Shown: positions 5,933 through 6,071 of the stretch, piece by piece
How the letters are laid out: each line of letters starts with the position of its first letter
How positions within the stretch are numbered: position 1 is the first letter of the stretch
The notes under the pieces: model-generated
The model's input: the letters and a program-made list of their open reading frames with translations, nothing else
What the model was told of the DNA's origin: nothing
Database searches by the model: none
Position numbers and translations under genes: made by a program
Assembly (NCBI GenBank): GCA_023257495.1
Contig: JALRCC010000086.1
Span: forward strand, 1 to 6,071
Origin: Rugosibacter sp.
GTDB taxonomy: Bacteria; Pseudomonadota; Gammaproteobacteria; Burkholderiales; Rhodocyclaceae
Reading direction: 5' to 3'
Length of the DNA stretch: 6,071 nucleotides

Positions 5933-6071
5933 GCGTCCCCGCACTTCGACGGTCTCTACGCCGCCGCGATGCGCATGACCCGCAACCCGGCCGACGCCGA
6001 GGACCTGGTCCAGGAGACCCTGATCCGGGCCTACCGCGGGTTCGAGGGGTTCTCCGACGGGACCAACCTGC
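5933..6071 (+). pseudogene. Fragment of an actinobacterial ECF sigma factor (SigR/SigH-like), foreign sequence
   Basis: The last 139 bases, read in the mutase frame, encode 46 residues ending at the window edge. [25 protein letters not shown], split here as [12 protein letters not shown] and [13 protein letters not shown], followed by a helix with RAYRGF and then DGTNL, is the conserved region 2.1-2.2 (core RNA polymerase binding) of group IV sigma factors of the SigR/SigH oxidative-stress type from actinobacteria. By hand count 99 of 139 bases are G or C (71%), well above the preceding mutase DNA. There is no start codon or ribosome site: the sigma factor's usual N-terminal 20-30 residues are missing. 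It has no functional relation to the mutase and most likely joined it through misassembly or a chimeric molecule. Confidence 0.85.

Overview
The window is the 3' part of a chromosomal (sedentary-type) integron gene-cassette array, followed by what looks like the host's own metabolic locus. It ends in a short stretch of apparently foreign actinobacterial DNA. No integrase gene is visible. All cassette genes are on the + strand, so intI and attI should lie to the left of base 1. The host is most likely a Gram-negative proteobacterium, probably a betaproteobacterium. This is inference from the cassette array, the lipoprotein and Sec signal peptides, and a GntR regulator divergent from methylmalonyl-CoA mutase in DNA of about 60% GC. 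No rRNA or other taxonomic marker is present.

Bases 1-3975 hold six cassettes, each closed by an attC-like site (about 55-71 bp). In order they carry: (1) a lipoprotein alpha/beta-hydrolase; (2) a GFA/CENP-V-type zinc protein; (3) a DUF4145 protein with an N-terminal four-cysteine knuckle; (4) a GNAT acetyltransferase; (5) a BrnT/BrnA type II toxin-antitoxin pair with its own promoter and a perfect 7+7 bp inverted repeat on the toxin start; (6) an exported protein of unknown function. Base composition changes from cassette to cassette. The cassettes share no pathway; what joins them is the recombination system. The toxin-antitoxin cassette is the one likely to stabilise the array. The DUF4145 cassette is the best candidate for an uncharacterised, possibly defence-related, function. 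Several attC R' boxes depart from GTTRRRY, and two cassette ORFs end inside their attC.

Bases 3976-4909 hold the array/chromosome boundary and a FadR-type (FCD) GntR regulator on the - strand. The regulator is divergent from the mutase, and about 160 bp of intergenic DNA contains a 12-bp perfect palindrome and repeated TTATCA motifs. This is a plausible regulator/target arrangement for propionyl-CoA/methylmalonyl-CoA metabolism.

Bases 4910-5932 encode the first 341 residues of methylmalonyl-CoA mutase, with the substrate-site residues intact. At about 5933 the reading frame passes, without a frameshift, into region 2 of an actinobacterial SigR/SigH-like ECF sigma factor (about 71% GC) that runs off the window. 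A mutase should continue for some 390 more residues, so I read this as a chimeric join (misassembly, chimeric read or splice) rather than a natural fusion.
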